From Meiothermus taiwanensis DSM 14542 (lineage in GTDB: Bacteria; Deinococcota; Deinococci; Deinococcales; Thermaceae), in NCBI GenBank assembly GCA_000482765.1, contig AXWR01000004.1:62001-126000 (forward strand): a stretch of DNA of 64,000 nt, written 5' to 3'. A program made the translations under genes and the position numbers. How positions within the stretch are numbered: position 1 is the stretch's first letter; every line of letters starts with the position of its first letter. This document shows positions 34,254 through 43,551 of this stretch, piece by piece. Under the pieces are notes generated by a model. The model had not been told where the DNA came from. It saw nothing but the letters and a program-made list of their open reading frames with translations, and made no database searches.

Positions 34254-35585
34254 ATGATGAGGGTGCATGTGATTGGAGCTGGCCTGTCGGGTGCGGAGGC
34301 GGCTTTTACAGCGGCCCGCCTGGGCGCACAGGTTCGGCTGTACGAGATGCGGCCCCGGCGTATGACCCCTGCCCACCAGACCGGCCATTTTGCCGAGCTG
34401 GTCTGCTCCAATAGCCTGGGGGGCGAGGGCGAGACCAACGCCAAGGGCTTGTTGCAGGCTGAGCTGCGGGCTGCCGGCTCGCTGATTATGCAGGCTGCCG
34501 ACCGGAACCGGGTTCCGGCGGGCGGGGCGCTGGCGGTGGAGCGGGAAGGGTTTTCGCAGGAGATTACCCGGGTGCTCGAGGCCCATCCCAACATAGAGGT
34601 GGTGCGGGAAGAGCTAACGAGGGTTCCTCCGGACGGCATTACCGTGCTGGCCACCGGCCCGCTCACCTCCGATGCCCTAGCGGAGCACCTGCGCTCACTT
34701 TTGGGCGAGGAATTCCTGGGCTTCTACGATGCCGCCGCGCCGGTGGTGCTGGGCGAGAGCATCAACATGGAGGTGGTCTACCGGGCCGGGCGCTACGGGC
34801 AGAGCGCCGACTATCTGAACTGCCCCATGAATGAGGAAGAGTACCGCCGGTTTTACGAGGTGCTGAGCCAGGCCCGTAAACACACCCCCCACGAGTGGGA
34901 AAAGCTCGAGTTCTTCGAGGGCTGCATGCCCATCGAGGAAATCGCCCGCCGCGGCTTCGACACCCCGCGCTTTGGCCCCATGAAGCCGGTGGGCCTGCCC
35001 GACCCCCGCACCGGCCAGGAGCCCTACGCCGTGGTGCAGCTCAGGGCCGAGGATCGGCGGGGCCAGATGTGGAGCCTGGTGGGCTTCCAGACCGGATTGA
35101 AGTGGGGCGACCAGAAGCTGGTGGTGCAGAGCATACCGGGCCTGGAACAGGCCGAGATCGTGCGCTACGGGGTGATGCACCGCAACACCTACCTGTGCGC
35201 CCCCCGGCTAATTGAACCGACCTTGCAGTTCCGGGCCTACCCGAACCTGCTGGTAAGCGGGGTGTTGTGCGGGGTGGAGGGTTACCTCGAGTCCGCCGCC
35301 ACCGGCTTTCTGGCCGGCCTCAACGCGGCCCGGCTGGCCCAGGGGCACCCCCCCCTGGTTCCCCCCGAAGCAACGATGCTGGGCGGCCTGGTGCGGTACT
35401 TAGCCAGCGCCAACCCCGAGGGCTTCCAGCCCATGAACGCCAACTGGGGGCTGGTGCCTGCCGAAGCCGGACGGGGCAAAAAGTCCGAGAAACGGGCCCG
35501 GATGTTCCACCGGGGCCTGGCCGAGTTTCGGGCCTGGCTGGCCCGGTCGGCGGGCCTGGTCAGCGAGGAAATACTGGCAGGTTGA
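34254..35585 (+). CDS. trmFO: Folate/FAD-dependent tRNA (uracil-54-C5-)-methyltransferase TrmFO
   Basis: 443 residues. N-terminal FAD-binding GAGLSGAEAAFTAARLG, then YEMRP and HQTGHFAELVCSNS, both TrmFO hallmarks, and a C-terminal NWGLVPA region. It makes ribothymidine at position 54 of tRNA using methylene-tetrahydrofolate. The start is ATG 34254 or 34257. Its 3' end overlaps the convergent gene by 26 bases. Confidence 0.95.
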   Translation: MMRVHVIGAGLSGAEAAFTAARLGAQVRLYEMRPRRMTPAHQTGHFAELVCSNSLGGEGETNAKGLLQAELRAAGSLIMQAADRNRVPAGGALAVEREGFSQEITRVLEAHPNIEVVREELTRVPPDGITVLATGPLTSDALAEHLRSLLGEEFLGFYDAAAPVVLGESINMEVVYRAGRYGQSADYLNCPMNEEEYRRFYEVLSQARKHTPHEWEKLEFFEGCMPIEEIARRGFDTPRFGPMKPVGLPDPRTGQEPYAVVQLRAEDRRGQMWSLVGFQTGLKWGDQKLVVQSIPGLEQAEIVRYGVMHRNTYLCAPRLIEPTLQFRAYPNLLVSGVLCGVEGYLESAATGFLAGLNAARLAQGHPPLVPPEATMLGGLVRYLASANPEGFQPMNANWGLVPAEAGRGKKSEKRARMFHRGLAEFRAWLARSAGLVSEEILAG

Positions 35586-36036
35586 GGGCCGCCAGACTGG
35601 CGTAGACCACCTGCCAGCCCTGCTCGCCGAAGACCAGCTGGGCCTCGCCGCTGCGCCGCACCGGAGCGCCGTCCAGCACGGCCAGCAGGCGGAAGCGCAG
35701 GGTGGCCTGGTTGCCCGAGAGCTGGGTTTGCAGGTTCTCGAGGCTAAACCCATCCAGGCGAACCCCGCTCTGGCCAAACGCCGCCGAGGGATTCAGGAGG
35801 AAGCGCTGGCTCCAGACCGGGTCGTTGCACCTCAGGCCCTCGAAGACCTGGCGCAGGGCGTTTTCGGCCAGCAGGGCCGAAGGCTGGGGGCGCAGGTTGG
35901 GGTCGGGGCGGGCGATGGCCTCGATGGCGGCCCGGGCCCAGTGGCAGGGCGGCACATCCACAAAGGGCGAGGTGCCCGCCTGGGCTTGAGCCAGCGAAAG
36001 GCCCCCCAACAGCCCCAGAAAAACAAGCTTTTTCAT
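35560..36036 (-). CDS. Exported protein with partial SLH-like motif, unknown function
   Basis: 158 residues: a signal peptide (KLVFLGLLGGLSLAQAQA), then FVDVPPCHWARAAIEAIA, which resembles the first half of an SLH repeat, a helical stretch and a beta-rich C-terminal part (about 75-155). It has two cysteines (CHWARA and GLRCNDPVW) that could pair. ATG 36036 has GGAG upstream. It is divergent from glmM; the frame upstream of 36036 lacks a signal and is not used. The function is not recognised. Confidence 0.75.
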   Translation of the reverse strand: MKKLVFLGLLGGLSLAQAQAGTSPFVDVPPCHWARAAIEAIARPDPNLRPQPSALLAENALRQVFEGLRCNDPVWSQRFLLNPSAAFGQSGVRLDGFSLENLQTQLSGNQATLRFRLLAVLDGAPVRRSGEAQLVFGEQGWQVVYASLAALNLPVFPR

Positions 36037-36099
36037 GGCTCCACGCTGACAGATGGAGCGGCCTTCAACAAGGGAAGCGAATACCTTTCGGAGTAGGTA

Positions 36100-36105
36100 T
36101 AAACT
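36100..36105 (+). promoter_or_regulatory. -10 box of glmM (leaderless)
   Basis: TAAACT (within TATAAACT) seven bases before ATG 36113. Confidence 0.55.
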
Positions 36106-36112
36106 GTGCAAG

Positions 36113-37423
36113 ATGGAGCGTAAGTATTTTGGAACCGACGGGGTGCGGGGCGTGGCTGGTGAGCCACCCCTGACGCCGCAATTCGTGCTCAAGCTGGGAC
36201 AGGCGGCGGGGGCTTACTTCAAAAGCGCCCAAAAAAAGCCGGTGGTGTTGCTGGGCAAAGACACCCGGCAGTCCTGCGACATGCTCGAGGCCGCCCTGGC
36301 CGCGGGCCTGATGTCCCAGGGCGTGCGGGTCGAGCACCTGGGGGTGCTGCCCACCCCTGGGGTGGCCTACCTGACCAAGACCCTGGGGGCCACCGCCGGG
36401 GTGATGATCTCGGCCAGCCACAACCCCTACCAGGACAACGGCATCAAGTTCTTCAGCGCCCATGGCGACAAGCTACCCGACGAGGTTGAAGCCGAGATTG
36501 AAAGCCTCCTCGAGCGCGAGTTCAAAACCGATGGCATCGGCACGGTTTCCGACTTCCGCGAGGCCGAGCGGATGTACCTGGACTTCCTTTCCTCCAAAGG
36601 CGGCAGCCTGGAAGGGCTCAAAGTGGTGCTCGACACCGCCAATGGAGCGACCTACCGCCTGGCCCCCCGGCTTTTTCAGCGGCTGGGGGCCGAAGTGTTT
36701 GTCATGTTCAACACCCCCGATGGACGCAACATCAACAAAGGGTGTGGTTCAACCCACCCCGAGTTTTTGCGCCAGCAGGTGGTGGAGATGGGCTTTGACC
36801 TGGGGGTGGCCTTTGATGGCGACGGCGACCGGGCCATCCTGGTAGACCGGCAGGGGCGTGAGTTCCACGGCGACTATGTGCTCTACCTGAACGCCCTGGT
36901 ACGGCGCGAGCCGGGGGTGGTGGGCACCCTGATGAGCAACATGGGCCTCGAGGTCAAGCTGCGCGAGGCCGGCATTAGCTTCTACCGCACCGCGGTGGGC
37001 GACCGCTACGTCTACGAGAAGCTCAAGGCCTCGGCCCTGACCCTGGGCGGCGAGCAGAGCGGCCACGTGCTCTTCCTCGACCACGCCCCCACCGGCGACG
37101 GCATGCTTACGGCCATCCTGACTCTGAAGGCCATGCGCGAGTCCGGGCGCGACCTTTCCGAGTGGTACGAGGCTTTGCCCATGTACCCGCAGCTTCTAAA
37201 GAACGTGCGGGTCTCGGACAAGCAAAAGGTGATGCAGCAGCCGGAGCTGCACCAGGCCATCCAGGAGGCCGAACAAAAGCTCTCGGGCCAGGGGCGGGTC
37301 AACGTGCGTCCCTCCGGCACCGAGCCGCTGGTGCGGGTGATGGTGGAGGGCCCCGCCGAGCTGATTGAGCCGGTTTCTTCGGAACTGGTAGCACTGGTAG
37401 AGCGCCTGGGAAGCGCCAGCTAG
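36113..37423 (+). CDS. glmM: Phosphoglucosamine mutase
   Basis: 436 residues with the full set of alpha-D-phosphohexomutase motifs: start KYFGTDGVRGVAG, catalytic serine loop SASHNPYQDNGIKFFS, metal loop DGDGDRAILVD, sugar loop GGEQSGHVLF and phosphate loop RPSGTEPLVRVMVEG. It converts glucosamine 6-phosphate to the 1-phosphate for UDP-GlcNAc and peptidoglycan. The start is set by the conserved N-terminus and the promoter. The thioesterase gene begins two bases after its stop. Confidence 0.97.
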   Translation: MERKYFGTDGVRGVAGEPPLTPQFVLKLGQAAGAYFKSAQKKPVVLLGKDTRQSCDMLEAALAAGLMSQGVRVEHLGVLPTPGVAYLTKTLGATAGVMISASHNPYQDNGIKFFSAHGDKLPDEVEAEIESLLEREFKTDGIGTVSDFREAERMYLDFLSSKGGSLEGLKVVLDTANGATYRLAPRLFQRLGAEVFVMFNTPDGRNINKGCGSTHPEFLRQQVVEMGFDLGVAFDGDGDRAILVDRQGREFHGDYVLYLNALVRREPGVVGTLMSNMGLEVKLREAGISFYRTAVGDRYVYEKLKASALTLGGEQSGHVLFLDHAPTGDGMLTAILTLKAMRESGRDLSEWYEALPMYPQLLKNVRVSDKQKVMQQPELHQAIQEAEQKLSGQGRVNVRPSGTEPLVRVMVEGPAELIEPVSSELVALVERLGSAS

Positions 37424-37424
37424 T

Positions 37425-37832
37425 ATGAAGGCACGCCTACCCCTTACCGTTCGCTACGCCGAGACCGACGCCATGGGCGTGGTGCACCACAGCAGCTACG
37501 TGGTCTGGCTCGAGGCCGCCCGGGTGGAGTGGCTCAACCAGATTGGGCTCCCCTACACCCAGATTGAAGCCCAGGGCCTGGCTTTTGCCGTGGTGGAAAT
37601 TGGCCTGGTTTACCGAAGCCCGGCCCGGTTTGGCGATGTGGTCGAGGTCGAAACCTGGCTCAGCGAGGCCACCTCGCGCACGCTACAGTACCGCTACCGG
37701 GTCTGGAAGGGTCAAACCCTGCTGGCCGAAGGCTTTACCCGCCACCTTTGCCAGGACGCCAGGGGCAAGGCAGTGCGGATTCCCCCTACGCTGGCAAAAA
37801 CCCTGTTGACCCATGTCAATCCGCAAAGCTGA
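37425..37832 (+). CDS. Acyl-CoA thioesterase, YbgC/FadM-type hotdog fold
   Basis: 135 residues, single hotdog domain. VRYAETDAMGVVHHSSYVVWLEAAR holds the catalytic aspartate of the 4-hydroxybenzoyl-CoA thioesterase family. It hydrolyses acyl-CoA; the chain preference cannot be told. It is packed directly behind glmM, so its expression is linked to that gene. Confidence 0.9.
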   Translation: MKARLPLTVRYAETDAMGVVHHSSYVVWLEAARVEWLNQIGLPYTQIEAQGLAFAVVEIGLVYRSPARFGDVVEVETWLSEATSRTLQYRYRVWKGQTLLAEGFTRHLCQDARGKAVRIPPTLAKTLLTHVNPQS

Positions 37833-37868
37833 GCCAGAAACCCCAACGTGCTAAACTTGAGCACGACC

Positions 37869-39104
37869 ATGACCCTTTTCGAACAGTTTGAGCGTCACAT
37901 CAACCCCGGTCTGGCCGGGCTGCTGCGCTTTACCGGACTGGACAAGGTGGAGTCCCACGCCGAAGGGGTGTACGTCTGGGACACCGAAGGCAAGCGCTAC
38001 CTGGACTTTTTGGGCCTGTATGGAACCCTATCCCTGGGCCACCGGCACCCCAGGGTGGTGGCGGCGGTCAAGGCCCAGCTCGACAAAATGCCCATGTCGG
38101 TGCGGGTGATGGTTTCCGAACCCACCACAAAGCTGGCCGCCCGCCTGGCCGAGATTACCCCCGGTGAGCTTTCGATGGTCTATTTTGGCAACTCGGGCGC
38201 CGAAGGGGTGGAGGCAGCGCTCAAGTTTGCCCGCTTCTACACGGGCAAGCCCGGCTTTATCACCACCCAGGGGGGCTACCACGGCAAAACCCTGGGGGCC
38301 CTGTCGGTTACGCCGCGCGAGCACTACCAGCTTCCGGCCCGGCCCCTGGTGCCGGGCGTGACGGTGGTGCCCTATGGCGATGCCCAGGCCATTGAGGCGG
38401 CCATAGGCCCCGAGACCGCCGCGGTGATCGTGGAGCCCATCCAGGGCGAGGGGGGCATCCGGGTACCGCCCGAGGGGTACCTGCGGGCGGTGCGGCGCAT
38501 CACCCGCGAGAAGGGCGTGCTGATGATCGCCGACGAGGTGCAGACCGGCCTGGGCCGCACCGGCAGGCTCTGGGCGGTGGACTGGGAAGAGGTGGAGCCC
38601 GATATCCTGGTGAGCGCCAAGGCCCTGGGGGGTGGGGTGATGCCCATCTCGGCCACCATCTGCCGCCCGGAGATCCTGGGCATCTACAAAACCGAGCCCC
38701 TGATTCACTCCACCACCTTTGGGGGCAATCCCCTGGCCGCCGCGGCGGCGCTGGCGGCCATCGAGGTCATCCTGGAGGAGGGCATACCGGCCCGGGCCCT
38801 GGAGATGGGCCAGTACCTGATGGGGCAGCTGGCCAGGCTGCAGCAGGCCTACCCCGAGTTCATCCAGGAGGTGCGGGGCCGGGGGCTGCTGGTAGGCCTC
38901 GAGTTCACCGACGCCGACATCGGGGCGGTGGTGGTGGCCGAGCTGGCGGCGCGGGGGGTGCTGACCGCCTTTGGCCTCAACAACCCCAAGGTGGTGCGCC
39001 TGGAGCCCCCCCTGATTGTGGAGAAGGCGCACATTGACGAGTGCCTCGAGGCCCTGGAGGGGGCTTTGCAGGCCACCCAGCTGGCCTTCGAGGGGGTGCT
39101 GTAG
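37869..39104 (+). CDS. Class III PLP-dependent aminotransferase
   Basis: 411 residues of the acetylornithine/ornithine/4-aminobutyrate aminotransferase fold. The PLP-binding lysine lies in LVSAKALGGGVMPISA, the aspartate in IADEVQTGLGRTG, and GNSGAEGVEAALKFARFYTGK binds the cofactor phosphate. The substrate is open: ornithine, putrescine, lysine and beta-alanine type enzymes all share these motifs. ATG 37869 gives the normal N-terminus; an in-frame GTG lies at 37848. It may use the PLP made by pdxS/pdxT, but there is no genetic link. Confidence 0.88.
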   Translation: MTLFEQFERHINPGLAGLLRFTGLDKVESHAEGVYVWDTEGKRYLDFLGLYGTLSLGHRHPRVVAAVKAQLDKMPMSVRVMVSEPTTKLAARLAEITPGELSMVYFGNSGAEGVEAALKFARFYTGKPGFITTQGGYHGKTLGALSVTPREHYQLPARPLVPGVTVVPYGDAQAIEAAIGPETAAVIVEPIQGEGGIRVPPEGYLRAVRRITREKGVLMIADEVQTGLGRTGRLWAVDWEEVEPDILVSAKALGGGVMPISATICRPEILGIYKTEPLIHSTTFGGNPLAAAAALAAIEVILEEGIPARALEMGQYLMGQLARLQQAYPEFIQEVRGRGLLVGLEFTDADIGAVVVAELAARGVLTAFGLNNPKVVRLEPPLIVEKAHIDECLEALEGALQATQLAFEGVL

Positions 39105-39170
39105 CCTGGGTGCGCTATTCGGCGCGGGTGCTCTATGATGGTGCGAGGAGCGCCTCGTCCTGAAAACATC

Positions 39171-41582
39171 ATGCTAGAGCAGCGAATCTACGAGCACCTC
39201 AAAAAGCACCCCAAAAAGCGCTTTAGCCTGCGCGAGCTGGTGCGGAGCCTGCGGCTCGATAAAGACGAGGCCAAAGAGGCCCTGGATCTGCTGGTGGCCG
39301 AGGGGAAGGTGGTCGAACCTCGGCGCAAGCTTTACCAGCTCCCCGAGGGGCTGGGGAAAAAGGGCCTCGAGGGCCGCCTGCAAGCCCATGCGGCGGGTTT
39401 TGCTTTTGTGATTCCCAGCAACCCCGACCTGCCCGACCTCTACATTCCCAAGGGTTACCTGGGCGGGGCCTGGCACGGCGACCTGGTTCGGGCCGAGCCG
39501 CGCCCACCAGGGCGCGACGGCAAGCCCTGGGGCGTGGTGGTGGAGGTGCTCGAGCGGGCCCACCATCAGGTGGTGGGGCGGCTGTACTTCAAGCGAGGGT
39601 ATGCCTGGCTCAAGCCCGACGACCCAAGGCTGCCCGCCCTCAAGCTCAAGCCGGAGGGCCTGGAAGGCCTGGAAAGCGGGGCCCGGCTGGTGGTGCGCAT
39701 CACCTACCCCAGCGGGCGCAAGCCCCAGGAGCCCTATGGGGAGTTTGCGGGCTACTTAGGCCAGGGGGAAAGCCCCGAGGTCGAGACCGAGGCCATCATC
39801 GCCAAGTACGAGCTCCGCAGTGTTTTCCCGCCCGAAGCCCTGGCCGAAGCCGAGAAAGTAGCGCATCTGGACGCCAAAGAAATTGCCCGCCGCGAGGACT
39901 TCCGGGCCTTGCGGGTTTTTACCATCGACGGGGCCGACGCCAAGGACTTCGACGACGCCATCCACATAGAGCTGCTCCCCAACGGCAACTACCGCGTGGG
40001 CATTCACATCGCCGACGTCTCGCACTACGTGCGGGAGTTCTCACCCCTCGACCAGGAAGCCTACGCCCGCGCCACCAGCGTCTACCTGCCAGGCCGGGTG
40101 CTGCCCATGCTGCCCGAGCAGCTTTCCAACGGCATCTGCTCGCTCAAGCCCCACGAGGATCGGCTGGTGCTCTCGGTTCTGGTGGAGCTGACCCCCAAGG
40201 GCCGGGTCAAGCACTACCGCTTCGCCGAGGGGGTGATCCGCAGCGTGGCCCGGCTGACCTATACCGAGGTGGAGGCCTTTGCGGCCTCCGGAAAGGCCCC
40301 AACCCCCGACTGGAGCCCTGAGCTGCAAAACGACCTGAAACTGCTGCTTGAGCTTACCCGCACCCTCAAGGAGCGCCGGCTGGAACAGGGCGCGCTGGAT
40401 TTCCGCTTCACCGAGGTCAAGGTGGAGGTAGACGAGGACGGCAACCTGCACCTGATCCCGCAAAAAGAGCCCAGGGCCCGCAGCCTGATCGAGGAGCTGA
40501 TGCTGCTGGCCAACCGGGTGGTCGCCAAACACCTGGCCGAGCGACAGATCCCCACCCTCTTCCGCGTCCACGAAGACCCCAGCGAGGAGGCCTACAACAA
40601 GCTGGTGGCCGCGCTGGGCCGGCTGGGGTACAGCCTGCCCGGCGGCGAGCCGAGTCCCAAGGCCCTGCAAAGCATCCTGAAGCAGGCCGAAGGCCGCCCC
40701 GAAGAAGCGGTGGTCTCCACCCTGCTGCTGCGCTCCTTGCGCTTAGCCCGCTATGCCGCGGAAAACCTGGGCCACTTCGGCCTGGCCGCCGAGCACTACC
40801 TGCACTTTACCAGCCCCATCCGGCGCTACCCCGACCTGGTGGTGCACCGGGTGTTGCGCGCCCTTCTCAAGCGCCGGGTGACCCAGGCCCGCAAGGAGGA
40901 GTGGGCCCAGCGCTTCCCCAAGATTGCCGAGCACGCCTCGGAGCGGGAGCGGGCTGCCGAGAACGCCGAGCGCGAGTTGACCAAGTACTACCAGTGCCTG
41001 TGGGCGCAGAAGCACCAGGGCGAGACCTTCCGGGGCACGGTCTCGGGCGTAACCGGGTTTGGGGTGTTTGTGAGCCTGGACAACGGGGTGGAGGGCATGA
41101 TCCGGCTGGGGGCCCTCGAGGACGACCACTACCAGTACATCGAAGAACTGCTGGCCTTAGAAGGCTTGCGCACCAAGCGCCGCATTCGCATAGGAGACGA
41201 GATGGAAGTAAAGATAGAAGGAGCCAACCCTTCGGCCCGGCAGATTGACCTGGTGCCGACGGAAAAGTTTTACCAGACAGAAACCCAACCCGAAGTCGAG
41301 CCGCAAAAGAGAAAAAAACGCCGCAGGGGCAAGCGTGGAAAAGCCGCCGCCCCCGCCCAACCGGCGCGCAAGGTGGTGGCCACCGAACCCAAAAGCCCGC
41401 CCCCGCACGCCCGGGCCCGCTCAAGGCGGGTGGTAGGCCCGCCCGAGGAGCGGCCCGGTTTCCAGAAACCGGTCAAGGTCAAGGCGCAGAAGATCTACTT
41501 TGGCTCTTGGGGCAGCGACCAGGAGCAGACCCCACCCGACAAAACGGAGAAGTCCGGTAAGAAAAAGCGCCGCCGTCGCTAA
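39171..41582 (+). CDS. rnr: Ribonuclease R
   Basis: 803 residues: an N-terminal winged-helix (KKRFSLRELVRSLRLDKDEAKEALDLL), cold-shock domains (about 65-205), the RNB catalytic domain with DAKDFDDAIHIE metal-binding aspartates, a C-terminal S1 domain (FRGTVSGVTGFGVFVSLDNGVEGMI) and a long basic tail with KRKKRRRGKRGK. It degrades structured RNA 3' to 5' and acts with SmpB/tmRNA in other bacteria. ATG 39171 gives the family N-terminus; ATG 39135 lies inside a TATGAT -10-like box, so it is less likely. Confidence 0.94.
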   Translation: MLEQRIYEHLKKHPKKRFSLRELVRSLRLDKDEAKEALDLLVAEGKVVEPRRKLYQLPEGLGKKGLEGRLQAHAAGFAFVIPSNPDLPDLYIPKGYLGGAWHGDLVRAEPRPPGRDGKPWGVVVEVLERAHHQVVGRLYFKRGYAWLKPDDPRLPALKLKPEGLEGLESGARLVVRITYPSGRKPQEPYGEFAGYLGQGESPEVETEAIIAKYELRSVFPPEALAEAEKVAHLDAKEIARREDFRALRVFTIDGADAKDFDDAIHIELLPNGNYRVGIHIADVSHYVREFSPLDQEAYARATSVYLPGRVLPMLPEQLSNGICSLKPHEDRLVLSVLVELTPKGRVKHYRFAEGVIRSVARLTYTEVEAFAASGKAPTPDWSPELQNDLKLLLELTRTLKERRLEQGALDFRFTEVKVEVDEDGNLHLIPQKEPRARSLIEELMLLANRVVAKHLAERQIPTLFRVHEDPSEEAYNKLVAALGRLGYSLPGGEPSPKALQSILKQAEGRPEEAVVSTLLLRSLRLARYAAENLGHFGLAAEHYLHFTSPIRRYPDLVVHRVLRALLKRRVTQARKEEWAQRFPKIAEHASERERAAENAERELTKYYQCLWAQKHQGETFRGTVSGVTGFGVFVSLDNGVEGMIRLGALEDDHYQYIEELLALEGLRTKRRIRIGDEMEVKIEGANPSARQIDLVPTEKFYQTETQPEVEPQKRKKRRRGKRGKAAAPAQPARKVVATEPKSPPPHARARSRRVVGPPEERPGFQKPVKVKAQKIYFGSWGSDQEQTPPDKTEKSGKKKRRRR

Positions 41583-41611
41583 ATACCTCACCGGAAGCAG
41601 GGCCGGTTCAC

Positions 41612-42097
41612 CTAGCGGGGCTGGGCCACCACCAGCACCCAGTACGCCCCCCTCTTCACCATGCCCATCTCGCGCAGGTGGGGGGCCATTAGGGTCTGGC
41701 AGTGACTGGGGCTCCCGAGCCATTCCGTAACCGCTTCCGCTGCGGAGCCAGGACCCCGGTAGAGGTTCTCCCGGATCTCCCGGTACTCGTAGCCGTTGGC
41801 CCGGGCGCGCACCGCGGCGGCCATCTCCGTGCTTGAGCCTTCCTCGTGCCTAAAATCGTTGGTCTGCTGGATGTACTCGGCCCGCTGCCGGGCCACCTCC
41901 CCCAGCAGGCCGTTCCAGCGCAGGGCAGGGGCCGCCGGATAAGAACTGGAGCCGCAGGTCTGGGGCTGGCTGCGGGCCTGGTTGACAGCATTCAGGGCCA
42001 GTTGATAATCGTCCGGGGTGTAGGAAACCCCCTGGCTACCGTTGCTAGTGCAAGCCGCTAAAAGAAGGCCAAGAGCAAGGCTCCAATGCAGACGCAT
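41612..42097 (-). CDS. CAP/SCP-domain lipoprotein
   Basis: 161 residues. A lipoprotein signal ends in the lipobox LLAAC. The CAP domain follows, with WNGLLGEVARQRAEY, a histidine in FRHEEGSS, ENLYRG and SPSHCQTLMAP, the last two being the classic CAP motifs with the second conserved histidine. CAP proteins occur in envelopes and have various or unknown roles. Two cysteines (TCGSSS and HCQTL) could form a disulfide. It is convergent with rnr. Confidence 0.9.
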   Translation of the reverse strand: MRLHWSLALGLLLAACTSNGSQGVSYTPDDYQLALNAVNQARSQPQTCGSSSYPAAPALRWNGLLGEVARQRAEYIQQTNDFRHEEGSSTEMAAAVRARANGYEYREIRENLYRGPGSAAEAVTEWLGSPSHCQTLMAPHLREMGMVKRGAYWVLVVAQPR

Positions 42098-42163
42098 GGC
42101 TTTAGTCTGCCAGGGCTTTTGCTAAAGGCCGGTGAAGAAATCACAGTGGGGCGTTACAAACGG

Positions 42164-42169
42164 TATGCT
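42164..42169 (+). promoter_or_regulatory. -10 box of the coaE operon (leaderless)
   Basis: TATGCT eight bases before ATG 42178. A GTTACA half-site (42153-42158), like those at 5520, lies five bases upstream. Confidence 0.55.
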
Positions 42170-42177
42170 ATGCCCTG

Positions 42178-42756
42178 ATGCGCCTGATCGGCCTTACCGG
42201 AAGCATAGGGAGCGGCAAGAGCACGGTGGCCCGGCGTTTGCGGGAGCTGGGGGTGCCGGTTTTGGACGCCGACGAGTACGCCCGCGAAGGGGCAGAGGTG
42301 CTCAGGCCGGAGATCTGCCGGGCCTTTCCCGAGGCCTGCGCGGGTGGAGAGGTCAACCGGGCCGTGCTGGGGCGGCTGGTGTTCAGTGACCCGGAGGCCC
42401 GCCGGCGGCTCGAGGCCATCCTGCATCCCTATGTGCGCCGGCGGATGCAGGAAGAAACCGAAAAGGCCCGGCAGGCTGGGCATCGCCTGGTGGTGCAGGA
42501 TATCCCTTTGCTCTTCGAGGCGGGGCGCGAGCGCGATTTTGCCGGGGTGCTGGTGGTGGCCGCCCCCACCCATCTGCGCCAGGCCCGTGTGATGACCCGC
42601 AGCGGCCTGAGCGAGGCCGAGTTCGCGGCCCGCGACAAAAGCCAGCTACCCCAGGAAGAAAAGGTGCGCCGGGCCACCTGGGTGATCTGGAACGACGCCG
42701 ACCTGGAGACCCTGTATAAGCGGGTGGAGGCCTGGTACCGGGAGGTGGCGGGGTGA
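42178..42756 (+). CDS. coaE: Dephospho-CoA kinase
   Basis: 192 residues, P-loop kinase beginning LIGLTGSIGSGKSTVARRL (Walker A), with LDADEYAREG and DIPLLFEAG typical of CoaE. It performs the last step of coenzyme A synthesis. The stop overlaps the next start in GTGA, which begins a tight operon up to 46405. Confidence 0.95.
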   Translation: MRLIGLTGSIGSGKSTVARRLRELGVPVLDADEYAREGAEVLRPEICRAFPEACAGGEVNRAVLGRLVFSDPEARRRLEAILHPYVRRRMQEETEKARQAGHRLVVQDIPLLFEAGRERDFAGVLVVAAPTHLRQARVMTRSGLSEAEFAARDKSQLPQEEKVRRATWVIWNDADLETLYKRVEAWYREVAG

Positions 42757-43541
42757 AGCTTACCCACGACTGGCTGGGGCCCCTCGAGCTGCCCGATGAC
42801 CCCCGGCGCATCGTATCGCTGGCCCCCAACGTCACCGAGACCCTCTTCGCCCTGGGCCTGGGTGAGCGGGTGGTGGGGCGGAGCGCCTTCTGCTACCGGC
42901 CGGCGGCTGCGCTCGCTTTGCCGGTGGTCTCGAGCTACACCCGGGTGCGCTGGGAGCTACTGGAAAGCCTGCGGCCCGACCTGGTGCTCGTCAGCACCGG
43001 GGTGCAGCGGGAGCTGCTTTTTGAGCTGCACCGGCGGGGGCTCCCCGTCTTCCCCATCCCCCTGCCCCAGAGCCCGTATGGCATTCTGGAGAACATCGCG
43101 GTGCTGGGGGCTCTGTTGGGGGTAAGCGAGGCGGCCAGCAGGCTCTGTGCCCAGCTTGCCGAGCGCTACCAGGCCCTGCACAAGGCGCTGCCGCCGCGGC
43201 GGGTTTACCTCGAGTTCGACCTGGGCGGCCCCATCACGGTGGGCCGCGGCAGCTATGTGGACGAGGCGCTGCGGCACCTGGGGTTGCAGAACATCTTCGC
43301 CGACCGGGCGCAGAGCTACTTCCCGCCCGACCTGGCCGAGGTGGTGCGCCGGGGGCCGGAGCTGGTCATCTACGAGCCCAAGCCGCACCGCTCGAGGCCC
43401 CTGGAAAAAGCCCAGCGCCTCCTGGCCGAGCGGGGCTGGGCCTATCCCCTGGTGGTGACGGGGGGCGATGAGCTGGCCCATTATGGCCCCTTATTTTTTG
43501 ATTACCTGGAGGCCTTGGCCAAGCAGCTTCGCTCGCACTAA
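42753..43541 (+). CDS. Periplasmic-binding-protein-like (BtuF/helical backbone metal receptor) protein without signal peptide
   Basis: 262 residues with the BtuF/FhuD-type fold: RIVSLAPNVTETLFALGLGERVVGRS at the start, SLRPDLVLVS in the middle and a long helix. This family usually binds cobalamin or haem-like/ferric ligands outside the membrane. Here the protein starts directly at the domain, and the four-base overlap with coaE fixes the start, so no export signal can be present. No ABC permease or ATPase gene is nearby. It may be a cytoplasmic B12-binding protein. Confidence 0.85.
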   Translation: MKLTHDWLGPLELPDDPRRIVSLAPNVTETLFALGLGERVVGRSAFCYRPAAALALPVVSSYTRVRWELLESLRPDLVLVSTGVQRELLFELHRRGLPVFPIPLPQSPYGILENIAVLGALLGVSEAASRLCAQLAERYQALHKALPPRRVYLEFDLGGPITVGRGSYVDEALRHLGLQNIFADRAQSYFPPDLAEVVRRGPELVIYEPKPHRSRPLEKAQRLLAERGWAYPLVVTGGDELAHYGPLFFDYLEALAKQLRSH

Positions 43542-43551
43542 TCTGGAAAAG

